From: Rhodospirillaceae bacterium
GTDB lineage: Bacteria; Pseudomonadota; Alphaproteobacteria; Thalassobaculales; Thalassobaculaceae
Assembly (NCBI GenBank): GCA_018401495.1
Contig: JAGYJX010000006.1
Span: forward strand, 186,001 to 250,000
Length of the DNA: 64,000 nucleotides
Reading direction: 5' to 3'
A program made the position numbers and the translations under genes. Each line of letters opens with the position of its first letter. Position 1 is the stretch's first letter. Positions 29,741 through 38,732 of the stretch are shown here, in pieces. A model generated the notes under the pieces. That model was not told where the DNA came from. It did no database searches and worked only from the letters and a program-made list of their open reading frames with translations.

Positions 29741-30633
29741 GGTTCCTCCAGGGCGGACAGCCCCTCGCGATAGGTCGGGTAGCTCAACGCGACGCCCAGT
29801 TCCTGCTTGATGCGCGTGGTGTCGAGCCGTTTGCACTCGGCATAGAAGCTGCGGGCCATCGGCGACAGGTCGGCCGAATCATACGACATCGGAGCGGGCG
29901 CCGGTACGCCCAGAAGGCGAGCGGCGTACCGGATCGGGTCGCCCGGGGCACAGGCCTCGTCGTCGGCCACGTTGTAGACGCCGCCGTGCCGCGGGCGGGC
30001 CATCGACGCCAGCAGGATGCTGCCGATGTCGTCCACGTGGATGCGGTTGAACACCTGGCCCGGCTTGTCGATGATCCGCGCCGTCCCCGCCTTCAGGGCC
30101 TCGACCGGGTTGCGCCCGGCGCCGGGGCCGTAGATGCCGGCGATCCGGAACACCTGAACCGCCACCCCGGTCCTCTCGAACGTCGCGATCCAGTCCCGCT
30201 CGGCGGCCGCCCGACGCTCGCCTCTGGGCGAACCAGGGGTCGGCGCCTCGTCCTCGCGCGCCCAGCCGCCCTGGCGGTCGCCGTACACCGCCGGCGTCGA
30301 GAGGTACCCGACCCAGCCGAGGGTCGCGCACGCCAGCAGATCGGCTCGGTGGCGAACCAGCGGCGGCGCGCCGTCGGCCTCCGGCGGGATCGAATCGATG
30401 ACGTGGGTGACCCCCTCCAGGCCCGGATCGGCCATCGGCCGGGTGCCGTCGAAGGCCCGGACGTCAATGCCCTCGGCGGCGGCGAGGGCATCGGCCTTGG
30501 CCGGGTCGCGGACCGTCCCGGACACCAGCCAACCCGAGGCCTTCAGGCGGCGGGCGAGCCGCAGGGCCGTGTACCCGAGGCCGAAGAAGTACGCGTGTCC
30601 GGCAGGGACGGTCGGTTCCGGCAAAGCGCGCAT
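29737..30633 (-). CDS. NAD(P)-dependent epimerase/dehydratase-like protein (YeeZ type)
   Basis: 298-aa extended SDR-like protein. The N-terminal dinucleotide motif is FFGLGYTALRLARRLKASGW, a variant typical of YeeZ-type proteins. YLSTPAVYGDRQGGWAREDE contains the Y of the active-site region, and FRIAGIYGPGAGRNP and FNRIHVDDIG are conserved epimerase motifs. It overlaps the PLP enzyme downstream by 4 bp. The substrate is unknown. Confidence 0.82.
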   Translation of the reverse strand: MRALPEPTVPAGHAYFFGLGYTALRLARRLKASGWLVSGTVRDPAKADALAAAEGIDVRAFDGTRPMADPGLEGVTHVIDSIPPEADGAPPLVRHRADLLACATLGWVGYLSTPAVYGDRQGGWAREDEAPTPGSPRGERRAAAERDWIATFERTGVAVQVFRIAGIYGPGAGRNPVEALKAGTARIIDKPGQVFNRIHVDDIGSILLASMARPRHGGVYNVADDEACAPGDPIRYAARLLGVPAPAPMSYDSADLSPMARSFYAECKRLDTTRIKQELGVALSYPTYREGLSALEEP

Positions 30634-30831
30634 GGTTGCGGTCCTCCAGGCTCGGGGTCTAGAAACACACTATACGGCCCGGGACACGCCAGACGTGACG
30701 GGCGCCCCGAGAGAAATCGAGGGGCCGGATAGATCGCAAGCGATATCCGCGACAACCAGGACCGGGTGATGCCGCCGGACGGTCCGGCCCCGCATCCCGC
30801 CGGCGCGTTGTCCGCGGTCGGAGGGATGGAA

Positions 30832-31995
30832 ATGAGCAAGCTCGGTGTGATGATCTGCGGCCATGGCAGCCGCGACCAGGACGCGGTCGACCAGTTCGGC
30901 GCGCTCGCCAAACGCATGAAGGAACGGCTGGCCGGCCGCTACCCGGTCGACTACGGCTATCTCGAATTCGCGACGCCGATCATCCGCAACGGCCTCGACG
31001 CGCTGCGCGCCCAGGGTGTGACCGACGTCCTGGCGGTCCCCGGAATGCTGTTCGCCGCCGGCCACGCCAAGAACGACATCCCGTCGGTGCTGAACACCTA
31101 CGCCGCCCAGCATCCGGGCCTCACGATTCGCTACGGACGCGAACTCGGCATCGACACCCGAATGCTGCACGCCGCCGGCGACCGGATCGAGCAGGCGCTG
31201 GCGGCGGCGGGCGACCGGGTTGCCCGGCAGGACACCTTGCTGATGGTGGTCGGGCGCGGCGCCAGCGATCCGGACGCCAACTCCAACGTCGCCAAGGTCA
31301 TGCGCCTGCTGTGGGAGGGCATGGGCTTCGGTTGGGGTGAGACCTGCTATTCCGGCGTCACCTTCCCGCTCGTCGAGCCCGGGCTGGAACACGCCACCCG
31401 CCTCGGCTTCAAGCGCATCGTGGTGTTCCCGTACTTCCTGTTCACCGGGGTGCTGGTGCAGCGGATCTACGACCTGACCGACGCCGTGGCCGCCCGCCAC
31501 CCCGGCATCGAGTTCGTGAAGGCGCCCTACCTGAACGATCACGAGATGGTGCTGCGGACCTTCGAGGCCCGCATCCAGGAGATCCTGGACGGCACCGGCA
31601 ACATGAACTGCCAGATGTGCAAGTACCGCGAGCAGGTGCTGGGCTTCGAAGCCGAGGTCGGCCTGCCGCAGGAGAGCCACCATCACCACGTCGAGGGCAT
31701 CGGCACCGGCGGCGGCCACGACCATGGGCACGACCATGGGCACGACCATGGGCACGACCACGGGCACGACCACGGGCACAGCCATGACCATGGTCACAGC
31801 CATGGGCACGGGCACGACCATCATGACCACGGCCAGGAGCACGGCCATGACCACCACCACGACCACCCGCACGGTCACGATCACCCGCACGGCCACGACC
31901 ACGGCCACCATCACCACCCGTACCCGCACGCCGAGCATCCGCTCGGGCCGAAGACGCTGAGGACCGGCTACCGGCTCGACCGGACCGGCGAGTGA
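30832..31995 (+). CDS. cbiX: Sirohydrochlorin cobaltochelatase CbiX, long form with His-rich tail
   Basis: Inserts cobalt into sirohydrochlorin early in the cobalt-first corrin route. ATG 30832 follows ggaggg. Two CbiX repeats are present: N half MICGHGSRDQDAVDQF with the catalytic histidine, and C half LLMVVGRGASDPDANSN with FPYFLFTGVLVQRIYD. The MxCxxC iron-sulphur motif is MNCQMC (residues 258-263). Residues 283-366 are an extreme histidine-rich stretch of HDHG repeats, probably a metal store or chaperone segment. It is the first gene of the cobalamin operon and overlaps cobH by 4 bp. Confidence 0.92.
   Translation: MSKLGVMICGHGSRDQDAVDQFGALAKRMKERLAGRYPVDYGYLEFATPIIRNGLDALRAQGVTDVLAVPGMLFAAGHAKNDIPSVLNTYAAQHPGLTIRYGRELGIDTRMLHAAGDRIEQALAAAGDRVARQDTLLMVVGRGASDPDANSNVAKVMRLLWEGMGFGWGETCYSGVTFPLVEPGLEHATRLGFKRIVVFPYFLFTGVLVQRIYDLTDAVAARHPGIEFVKAPYLNDHEMVLRTFEARIQEILDGTGNMNCQMCKYREQVLGFEAEVGLPQESHHHHVEGIGTGGGHDHGHDHGHDHGHDHGHDHGHSHDHGHSHGHGHDHHDHGQEHGHDHHHDHPHGHDHPHGHDHGHHHHPYPHAEHPLGPKTLRTGYRLDRTGE
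31717..31776 (+). repeat. Five-copy 12-bp tandem repeat in cbiX
   Basis: Five consecutive copies of cacgaccatggg or its one-base variant cacgaccacggg encode HDHG units inside the His-rich tail of CbiX, followed by more degenerate copies to about 31930. The 12-bp period keeps frame, so copy-number change would lengthen or shorten the tail without breaking the gene. Confidence 0.9.
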
Positions 31996-32631
31996 GGCGG
32001 CCCTTGCCCGCGCGTGACTGGATCACCGACCCGGGCGAGATCACCCGGCGCTCGTTCGCCATCGTCGAGGCAGAGGCCGACCTCGCCCGCTTCGACCCCG
32101 GCGAGCGGTCGGTCGCGGTCCGGCTGATCCACGCCTGCGGGATGGTCGAGATCGCCCCCGACCTGCGGTTCGCGGCCGGTGCGGTCGCCGCCGGACGGGC
32201 GGCGCTGGCGGCCGGCGCGCCGATCCTGGTCGACGCCCGCATGGTCGATTCCGGCATCACCCGGGCGCGCCTGCCGGCCTCCAGCCGGGTGATCTGCACC
32301 CTCGACGACCCGCTTGTCCCGGGGCTGGCGGCGTCGGCCGGGCTGACCCGGTCGGCGGCGGCGGTCGACTTCTGGGCGGCGCACCTCGCCGGCGCCGTGG
32401 TCGCCATCGGCAACGCGCCGACGGCGCTGTTCCGGCTGCTTGAGTTGCTCGCCGACGGCGCCCCGCGGCCGGCGGCGATCCTCGGGTTTCCGGTGGGGTT
32501 CGTGGGGGCCGCCGAATCCAAGGCGGCGCTGGCCGCGACCGACCTGCCGTACCTTAGCCCTGCTGGGCCGGCGCGGCGGCAGTGCGATCGCGGCCGCCGC
32601 CGTCAACGCGCTGGCCCGGGAGGGAATCTGA
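31992..32631 (+). CDS. cobH: Precorrin-8X methylmutase, frameshifted
   Basis: Moves a methyl group from C11 to C12 to make hydrogenobyrinate (or the cobalt form). GTG 31992 overlaps the cbiX stop. Motifs: DPGEITRRSFAIVEAEADL, VRLIHACGMVEIAPDL with the catalytic histidine, VDARMVDSGITRARLP, GNAPTALFRLLEL, and GFPVGFVGAAESKAAL. Near 32554 one surplus base breaks the frame; repair gives LPYLALLGRRGGSAIAAAAV and a stop at 32629-32631 (about 212 aa, normal). The next gene starts 2 bp on. Confidence 0.92.
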
Positions 32632-32633
32632 CC

Positions 32634-33854
32634 ATGCTGCCCTGGCTCACCGTCATCGGCATCGGCGAGGACGGCTTCGACGCCCTGTCGCCGGCGGCGC
32701 GGTCGCTGGTCGACCAGGCCGAGGTGCTGGTCGGGGGCGACCGCCACCTCGCGATGCTGCCGAGCAACGACCGGCGACAGCGGATCCCGTGGCCCTCGCC
32801 GCTGAGCGCGCTGGTGGAGACGATCGAGCGCCTGAAGCCGAGCCGGGTCTGCGTTCTGGCGACTGGCGACCCGTTCTGCTACGGCATCGGCAGCACGCTG
32901 GCCAGACAGTTGCCGATCGACCAGATGGTGGTGATCCCGTCGGTGTCGGCGCGCACCTTGGTCTGCTCCAGGCTCGGCTGGCCGGAGCACACCACCCGGC
33001 TGCTGACCCTGCACGGCCGGCCGATGGCGCTGCTGGAGCCGCACCTGCAGCCGGGCGCCCGCCTGGTCCTGCTGTCCGAAGACGCCTCGACGCCGGCCGC
33101 CGTGGCCGCCCGCCTGACCGAACGTGGCTTCGGCGCCAGCGCGGTGACGGTGTTCGAGCGCATGGGTGGGCCGGCCGAGCGCCGGCTCAACGGTCGCGCC
33201 GACGCCTGGGCGCGCGCGCCCGGAGCCGATCTGAACACCATAGCCGTGGCCGTCGCCGCCGGCCCGCGGGCCCACCCGCTGGCGACCGTCCCCGGCCTGC
33301 CCGACGAGGCGTTCAGCCACGACGGCCAGATGACCAAGCGCGAGGTCCGCGCGATCAGCCTCGCGGCGCTGGCGCCGCATCCGGGCGAGCTGCTGTGGGA
33401 CGTGGGCGCGGGGTGCGGCTCGGTGGCGGTCGAATGGATGCGCGCCGATCCGCTGAACCGCGCGGTCGCGGTCGAGCCGAAGCCCGCACGACGGGCGATG
33501 ATCGCGGTCAACGCCGAGCGGCTGGGCACGCCGGGGCTGCGGATCGTCGACGGCCAGGCGCCCGAGGCGCTGGCCGGGCTGGCGCCGCCCGACGCCGTGT
33601 TCGTCGGGGGCGGCGCCTCCACCCCCGGCGTGATCGAGGCGTGCTGGACGGCGCTGCGACCCGGCGGCCGGCTGGTCGTCAACACCGTGACCCTGGAGAG
33701 CCAGGCGGTGCTGCTAGCCAAGCACGCCGAACTCGGCGGCGAACTGGTCCGCTTGTCGGTGGAGCGCGCCGAGCCGGTCGGTCCCTATCACGGCTGGCGC
33801 CCGCTGATGCCGGTCACGCAATGGCGGCTCGCCAAGCCTTACGGGAGCGCCTGA
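32634..33854 (+). CDS. cobL: Precorrin-6Y C5,15-methyltransferase (decarboxylating), CbiE-CbiT fusion
   Basis: 407-codon bifunctional enzyme of corrin ring synthesis. The N-terminal CbiE-type tetrapyrrole methylase spans about residues 1-205 (VIGIGEDGFDALSPAARSL, VCVLATGDPFCYGIG). The C-terminal CbiT-type domain spans about 225-405 (MTKREVRAISLAAL, LWDVGAGCGSVAVEWMR, DAVFVGGGASTPGVIEACW). It overlaps cobI by one base (TGATG). Confidence 0.95.
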   Translation: MLPWLTVIGIGEDGFDALSPAARSLVDQAEVLVGGDRHLAMLPSNDRRQRIPWPSPLSALVETIERLKPSRVCVLATGDPFCYGIGSTLARQLPIDQMVVIPSVSARTLVCSRLGWPEHTTRLLTLHGRPMALLEPHLQPGARLVLLSEDASTPAAVAARLTERGFGASAVTVFERMGGPAERRLNGRADAWARAPGADLNTIAVAVAAGPRAHPLATVPGLPDEAFSHDGQMTKREVRAISLAALAPHPGELLWDVGAGCGSVAVEWMRADPLNRAVAVEPKPARRAMIAVNAERLGTPGLRIVDGQAPEALAGLAPPDAVFVGGGASTPGVIEACWTALRPGGRLVVNTVTLESQAVLLAKHAELGGELVRLSVERAEPVGPYHGWRPLMPVTQWRLAKPYGSA

Positions 33855-34558
33855 TGGCCGGCACCCTTTATGGCCTCGGCGTCGGACCCGGCGATCCGGA
33901 GCTGATCACCCTGAAGGCGCTGCGCCTGCTGCGCGCCGCCGATCTGGTCGCCTACCCGGCGCTGGAGGACGGCGACAGCCTGGCGCGCACCATCGTCGCC
34001 GACCACCTGGTCGCCGGCGTGGAGGAATACGCCATCCGCATCCCGATGCGGGTCGAGCGGTTTCCGGCGCAGGAGGTCTACGACCGCACCGCCGGACACC
34101 TGGGCGCCGCCCTCGACGCCGGCCGGTCCGTGGTGGTGCTGTGCGAGGGCGACCCGTTCTTCTACGGCTCGTTCATGTACCTGTTCGGGCGGATGGCCGA
34201 GTGCCACCGCGTCGAGGTGGTGCCGGGGGTGTCGTCGCTGACCGCCTGCGCCGCCCGGCTCGGAAGCCCGCTGGCGGCCCGCAACGATACGCTGGTGGTG
34301 CTGCCCGCGCCGTTGGACGACGCGGTCCTGGAGGCGCGGCTGCTCGGCGTCGACGCGGCGGCGATCATCAAGGTCGGCCGGCATTTCCGACGGGTGCGAG
34401 CGCTGCTCGACCGGCTCGGCCTGGCCGATCGCGCCCGCTACGTCGAACGCGCCACCATGGCGACCGAGCGCCTGCTGCCGCTGGACGCGGTGGAGGCCGA
34501 CGGCGCCCCCTACTTCTCCACCATCCTGGTGCACCGACGCGGCGAGGCCTGGTCGTGA
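33854..34558 (+). CDS. cobI: Precorrin-2 C20-methyltransferase
   Basis: 234-aa tetrapyrrole methylase adding the C20 methyl group from [23 protein letters not shown] is the N-terminal SAM-binding start, followed by [19 protein letters not shown] and [21 protein letters not shown]. Start ATG 33854 overlaps the cobL stop. CobI and CbiL differ mainly in the metallation state of the substrate, which sequence alone does not settle; the CbiX/CbiG/CbiD neighbours would favour the cobalt form. Confidence 0.93.
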   Translation: MAGTLYGLGVGPGDPELITLKALRLLRAADLVAYPALEDGDSLARTIVADHLVAGVEEYAIRIPMRVERFPAQEVYDRTAGHLGAALDAGRSVVVLCEGDPFFYGSFMYLFGRMAECHRVEVVPGVSSLTACAARLGSPLAARNDTLVVLPAPLDDAVLEARLLGVDAAAIIKVGRHFRRVRALLDRLGLADRARYVERATMATERLLPLDAVEADGAPYFSTILVHRRGEAWS

Positions 34559-36342
34559 ACCCGGACGTCATCGCGGTCACCGCCTCCGGAAACGGCGTCG
34601 CCGGGCGCGTCGCCGCCGCCACCGGCGGCCGGGTCGTCGAACCGGTCGCCGGCGTGGCCGAGGCCCTGCGCGACGGCTTCCGCGCCGGGCGCCCGATTGT
34701 CCTGGTCGGCGCCGCCGGCATCGCGGTGCGCGCGCTCGCCCCGCTGATCGCCGACAAGGCCGAGGAGCCGCCGGTGCTGGCGGTCGCCGAGGACGGCTCG
34801 GCGGTGGTGCCGCTGCTCGGCGGCCACCGCGGCGCCAACGACCTGGCGCGCCGGATCGCCGCGGCACTCGGCGTCGTGGCCGCTGTCACCACCGCCAGCG
34901 ATCTGAGGTTCGGGGTCGCGCTCGACGCCCCGCCGCCCGGCTGGCGGCTGGCCAACCGGGGCCGTCACAAGGAGGTCGCGGCGGCGCTGCTCGCCGGTGC
35001 TTCGGCCCGGGTCGAGGGCACGCTGCCCTGGCTCGACGCCGCGTCGATCCCGCGCGCCGAGGACGGTGCCGTCACCCTGGCCGCCACCACGCGCCGCGCC
35101 GACGACCGTCCGGGCCGTCTCGTGTATCACCCCGCCGCCCTGGCGCTCGGGGTCGGGTGCGAGCGCGGCTGCGCGCCGGACGAGCTGTGGAACCTGGTGC
35201 GCGCGACGCTGGCGGAGCATGGCCTGGCACCGGAGGCGGTCGCCTGCGTGGTGTCGCTCGACCTCAAGGCCGACGAGCCGGCGCTGCACACGCTCGCCGA
35301 CCGGCTCGGGGTGCCGGCGCGGTTCTTCGACGCCGACCGCCTGGAGGCCGAGGCACCGCGCCTGGCGAATCCGTCGGATGTGGTGTTCCGGGAGGTCGGC
35401 TGTCACGGCGTGGCGGAAGGGGCGGCGCTGGCCGCCGCCGGACCGGACGCGTCGCTGCTGGTGCCGAAGCGACGGTCGGCGCGGGCGACCTGCGCCGTCG
35501 CCGAGGCGACGCTGCCGATCGATCCGGCGGCGATCGGCCGGTCGCGCGGCCGGCTCGCCATCGTCGGCACCGGCCCCGGCACCCCCGACTGGCGCACCCC
35601 GGAGGTCGACGCCCTGGTCGCCAGCGCCGACGACCTGGTCGGCTACGACCTGTATCTCGACCTGCTCGGTCCGGCCGCCGCCCGGGCGCGGCGCCACCCG
35701 TTCCCGCTGGGTGCGGAGGAGGAGCGGGCGCGGGCCGCCCTCGACCTCGCCGCCGCCGGCCGCAGCGTGGCGCTGGTGTCGTCCGGCGATCCCGGCATCT
35801 ACGCCATGGCCACGCTGGTGTTCGAGCTGCTGGACCGCACCGCCGAGCGCCCGGACTGGCGCCGGGTCGAGGTGCTGGTGGCGCCCGGCATCTCGGCGCT
35901 GCAGGCGGCGGCGGCGCGCGTCGGCGCCCCGCTCGGCCACGATTTCTGCACGATCTCGCTGTCCGACCTGCTGACCCCCTGGCCGGCGATCGAGGCGCGG
36001 ATCCGGGCCGCCGCCGAAGGCGACTTCGTGGTGGCGTTCTACAACCCGGTCTCCCGGCGCCGCCGCACCCAGCTGCACGCCGCCAAGGCTATCCTCGCCG
36101 ACCACCGCCCCGCCGACACCCCGGTGGTGCTGGCCCGCTCACTCGGCCGACCGGAGGAGGCGGTGACCGTGACGACCCTGGCGGCACTCGATCCCGAGAC
36201 CGTCGACATGCTGACGGTGGTGCTGGTCGGCTCCTCCGCCACCCGCGCGGTGCCGCGCGGCGACGGCGGGACCTGGGTCTACACGCCGCGCGGCTACGCC
36301 GGCAAGCCGGGCTCCTCCCTGACGACGAAGGACGCGCCATGA
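34555..36342 (+). CDS. cobJ: CbiG-CobJ fusion: cobalt-precorrin-5A hydrolase plus precorrin-3B C17-methyltransferase
   Basis: 595-aa fusion. Residues about 1-265 are CbiG: the N-terminal part with [19 protein letters not shown] and [19 protein letters not shown], and the CobE-like C part with [17 protein letters not shown] and [16 protein letters not shown]. Residues about 330-580 are a CobJ/CbiH methylase ([58 protein letters not shown]). GTG 34555 overlaps the cobI stop by 4 bp. CbiG opens the delta-lactone in the cobalt-dependent pathway, so its presence suggests early cobalt insertion. Confidence 0.93.
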   Translation: MNPDVIAVTASGNGVAGRVAAATGGRVVEPVAGVAEALRDGFRAGRPIVLVGAAGIAVRALAPLIADKAEEPPVLAVAEDGSAVVPLLGGHRGANDLARRIAAALGVVAAVTTASDLRFGVALDAPPPGWRLANRGRHKEVAAALLAGASARVEGTLPWLDAASIPRAEDGAVTLAATTRRADDRPGRLVYHPAALALGVGCERGCAPDELWNLVRATLAEHGLAPEAVACVVSLDLKADEPALHTLADRLGVPARFFDADRLEAEAPRLANPSDVVFREVGCHGVAEGAALAAAGPDASLLVPKRRSARATCAVAEATLPIDPAAIGRSRGRLAIVGTGPGTPDWRTPEVDALVASADDLVGYDLYLDLLGPAAARARRHPFPLGAEEERARAALDLAAAGRSVALVSSGDPGIYAMATLVFELLDRTAERPDWRRVEVLVAPGISALQAAAARVGAPLGHDFCTISLSDLLTPWPAIEARIRAAAEGDFVVAFYNPVSRRRRTQLHAAKAILADHRPADTPVVLARSLGRPEEAVTVTTLAALDPETVDMLTVVLVGSSATRAVPRGDGGTWVYTPRGYAGKPGSSLTTKDAP

Positions 36343-37109
36343 CCGTGCATTTCATCGGCGCCGGGCCGGGCGACCCGGACCTGCTGACCATCCGGGGCCG
36401 CGACCTGATCGCGCGCTGCCCGGTCTGCCTGTACGCCGGCTCGCTGGTGCCGGCGGCGGTGGTGGCGCACGCGCCGGCCGACGCGCTGGTGGTCGACACC
36501 GCGACCCTGACGCTGGACGAGATCGTCGCGCTGATGGCGACGGCCGACGCCGAGGGCAAGGACGTGGCGCGGGTGCATTCCGGCGACCCCTCGCTGTACG
36601 GCGCGATCGCCGAGCAGATCCGCCGGCTCCGCGACCTCGGGATCGACTTCGCGATCACGCCGGGGGTGCCGGCCTTCGCCGCCGCCGCCGCCGCGCTGCA
36701 GACCGAGCTGACGGTTCCAGAGGTGGCGCAGACCGTAATCCTGACCCGCACCGCCATGAAATCGTCGCCGATGCCGCCGGGGGAGGAACTGGAGAATCTG
36801 GCACGCACCCGCGCGACCCTGGCGATCCACCTGTCGATCCGCAACCTCCGCGAGGTGCGGCGCGCCCTGGAGCCGCACTACGGCGCCGACTGCCCGGTCG
36901 CCGTCGTCTACCGGGTCGGCTGGCCGGACCAGAAGATCCTGCGCGGCACGCTGGCCGACATCGCCGGCCAGGTGCGCGCCGAGAAGATCACCCGCACCGC
37001 GCTGATCCTGGTCGGGCCGGCGCTCGACGCGCACGGCTTTCGCGACTCGGCGCTTTACGACGGCGCCCACGCCCATATCCTGCGCCCGGTCCGCCGCACC
37101 GCCGGCTGA
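36339..37109 (+). CDS. cobM: Precorrin-4 C11-methyltransferase
   Basis: 256-aa tetrapyrrole methylase adding the C11 methyl group. [21 protein letters not shown] at the N terminus, then [16 protein letters not shown] and [19 protein letters not shown], are CobM/CbiF signatures, as is [18 protein letters not shown]. It overlaps the cbiG-cobJ stop by 4 bp (ATGA). Last cob gene of the plus-strand run before the acetyltransferase. Confidence 0.95.
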   Translation: MTVHFIGAGPGDPDLLTIRGRDLIARCPVCLYAGSLVPAAVVAHAPADALVVDTATLTLDEIVALMATADAEGKDVARVHSGDPSLYGAIAEQIRRLRDLGIDFAITPGVPAFAAAAAALQTELTVPEVAQTVILTRTAMKSSPMPPGEELENLARTRATLAIHLSIRNLREVRRALEPHYGADCPVAVVYRVGWPDQKILRGTLADIAGQVRAEKITRTALILVGPALDAHGFRDSALYDGAHAHILRPVRRTAG

Positions 37110-37129
37110 CGCCACAAGCGGGGACACGC

Positions 37130-37585
37130 ATGCCGCCCCAGAGCAAGGAAGTGCTGCGCCGGGGAGTGCTGCGGCGGGCGGTGCCGGCCGATCTGGCCCG
37201 GGTGTTCGAGATCTGGACGTCGGTCGACGAGCACCGCTTCCGAGATGATTGGAACCGCTTCACCGCGACCGCCGGCGCCCAGCTGGCCGCCGGCCGGCTC
37301 TGGGTGTGGGCGGATTCCCGCGCCGTGCACGGCTTCGCCGCCGCCGACCCGGTCTCGGGCGAGATCGAGGCGGTCTATGTCCACCCCGGCGCCCAGGGCC
37401 GCGGCATCGGCCGGGCGCTGCTTCGCAAGTGCTGCGACTACCTGCTGCGGCGCGGGCATCGCCACGCCTGGCTGCTGACCTCGCCCGGCAGCCGCGCCGA
37501 GCGGATCTACCGCGACGACGGCTGGCAGGAAGCCGCGGTCGAGCCGAGCGGGGCGATCCGGTTGCGAAAGTGGCTGGTGGCATAG
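37130..37585 (+). CDS. GNAT-family N-acetyltransferase
   Basis: 151-aa acetyl-CoA-dependent transferase. The acetyl-CoA loop is VYVHPGAQGRGIGRALLRKC (about residues 81-100), and RAERIYRDDGWQEA near the C terminus is the usual GNAT ending. It lies 20 bp after cobM, so it is probably co-transcribed with the cobalamin genes; no cobalamin role is known to me and the substrate is unknown. Confidence 0.85.
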   Translation: MPPQSKEVLRRGVLRRAVPADLARVFEIWTSVDEHRFRDDWNRFTATAGAQLAAGRLWVWADSRAVHGFAAADPVSGEIEAVYVHPGAQGRGIGRALLRKCCDYLLRRGHRHAWLLTSPGSRAERIYRDDGWQEAAVEPSGAIRLRKWLVA

Positions 37586-37671
37586 CTTCGCGGGTTCAGA
37601 ATGCGTCAAGAGTGGCGAGCCGATCCGCGAAAATTGGAGAAGCTGGCTGGCTCAACCGCCTCCGGCTGTCT

Positions 37672-37905
37672 GCCGCGCCACCGGTGGATACAGGCATGGG
37701 CGGGTCAAAACGAGCGCACTGTCACCGAATTGCGCGGTGGATACTGGCATGGGCCGGGTCAAATCAAGTGCACTGTCACCGGATTGGGGTCAATCAAATG
37801 CACTGTCACTGAAATTGACTGTCACTGAAATTGATGGCAATTCCATTTCGGTGACAGTGCATTTGATTCTAACTTCAGCTTTGAGCGTCCACCGGTGGCG
37901 CGCAG
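37672..37905. repeat. Repeat cluster with 'agtgcactgtcaccg' units and a large hairpin
   Basis: The 391-bp gap between the acetyltransferase and cobK holds repeated units of the form ggtcaaatcaagtgcactgt plus caccg: 37702-37731 and 37757-37785 (each preceded by ggtggatac.ggcatgggc), 37788-37816, and a partial copy at 37817-37832. An inverted copy (atttcggtgacagtgcattt, 37843-37868) pairs with the third to form a strong hairpin. ccaccggtgg occurs at both edges (about 37678 and 37890, the latter with neighbouring changes). I see no open frame. It resembles a cluster of REP-type or MITE-like elements; no transposase is adjacent. Confidence 0.75.
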
Positions 37906-37976
37906 GATCCATGCGGTCGTAACGGGGTCGGTTGATGCTATCGCGTCGGGGGCGTCGTTGCCGCAACAGGCCGGCG

Positions 37977-38732
37977 TCACGCGCCGAGTCGCTCGGCCAG
38001 CCAGGTCATCGCCGCCTCGACGTCCACCGCGATCGGTGGCTCGGGCGGCGGCGGGCGGCGGATCATCACCGCCGGCAGGCCGAGGGCGCGGGCGGCGTCG
38101 AGCTTGGCGCGGCCGGAGGCGCCGCCGCTGTTTCGGCAGACCAGGACGGCGACCCGCTCGCGCGCCAGCAGCGCGCGCTCGGCGCCGGGCTCGAACGGGC
38201 CGCGTCCGACCAGCATGCGGCAGCCGGGCCAGGGCGGCTCGACCGGGTCGACGGTCCGCAGCACGAAGCGGAGCCCGGGGACGGTGGCGAACGCCGCCAC
38301 CCGCTGGCGGCCGAGGGCGAGGAACACCACGGCTCCCTCCGGCAGGCCGAGGCCGGCGAGCGCCGCGGCCGCCGCGTCCTCGTCGTCGACCTCGATCCAG
38401 CGGTCACTGTCGGCCGGGCGCCAGGCCGGCCGCACCAGCGCCAGCCGCGGGGTGCCGGCGGCGCGCGCCGCGGTCGCCGCGTGCGCCGAGATCTGGCGGG
38501 CGAACGGGTGGGTGGCGTCAATGACCGCAGCGTAGCGGCCGGCGCGAAGGTGCTCGGCCAGGCCGTCCGGGCCGCCGAAGCCGCCGCTGCGGAGCGTGCC
38601 GGCGACCGGCGCCGGGTCGGCGGTTCGCCCGGCGAGCGCGGTGACCGGCTCGGCCCGCCCGGACGCCGCGAGCGCCGTCGCCAGCGCGCGCGCCTCCTCG
38701 GTGCCGCCCAGGATCAGAACCCGCTCACCCAC
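37977..38732 (-). CDS. cobK: Precorrin-6A reductase (CobK/CbiJ)
   Basis: 251-aa NADPH-dependent reductase of corrin ring synthesis. GTG 38732 start, overlapping cbiD by 8 bp. VLILGGTEEARALATALAAS is the N-terminal nucleotide-binding motif, AAVIDATHPFARQISAHA is the family signature, and LVCRNSGGASGRAKLDAA lies near the C terminus. Transcribed opposite to the main cob run, together with cbiD. Confidence 0.93.
   Translation of the reverse strand: MGERVLILGGTEEARALATALAASGRAEPVTALAGRTADPAPVAGTLRSGGFGGPDGLAEHLRAGRYAAVIDATHPFARQISAHAATAARAAGTPRLALVRPAWRPADSDRWIEVDDEDAAAAALAGLGLPEGAVVFLALGRQRVAAFATVPGLRFVLRTVDPVEPPWPGCRMLVGRGPFEPGAERALLARERVAVLVCRNSGGASGRAKLDAARALGLPAVMIRRPPPPEPPIAVDVEAAMTWLAERLGA

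Noticed and set aside
30634..30831. Cobalamin riboswitch upstream of cbiX
   Set aside because: I found no B12-box-like sequence in this divergent gap.
31717..31776. CRISPR-like array
   Set aside because: The tandem repeat is 12 bp, in frame, without spacers, and encodes the CbiX histidine tail.
37586..37976. Small gene in the repeat-rich gap
   Set aside because: All open frames there run across repeat units, have no ribosome site and no recognisable product.
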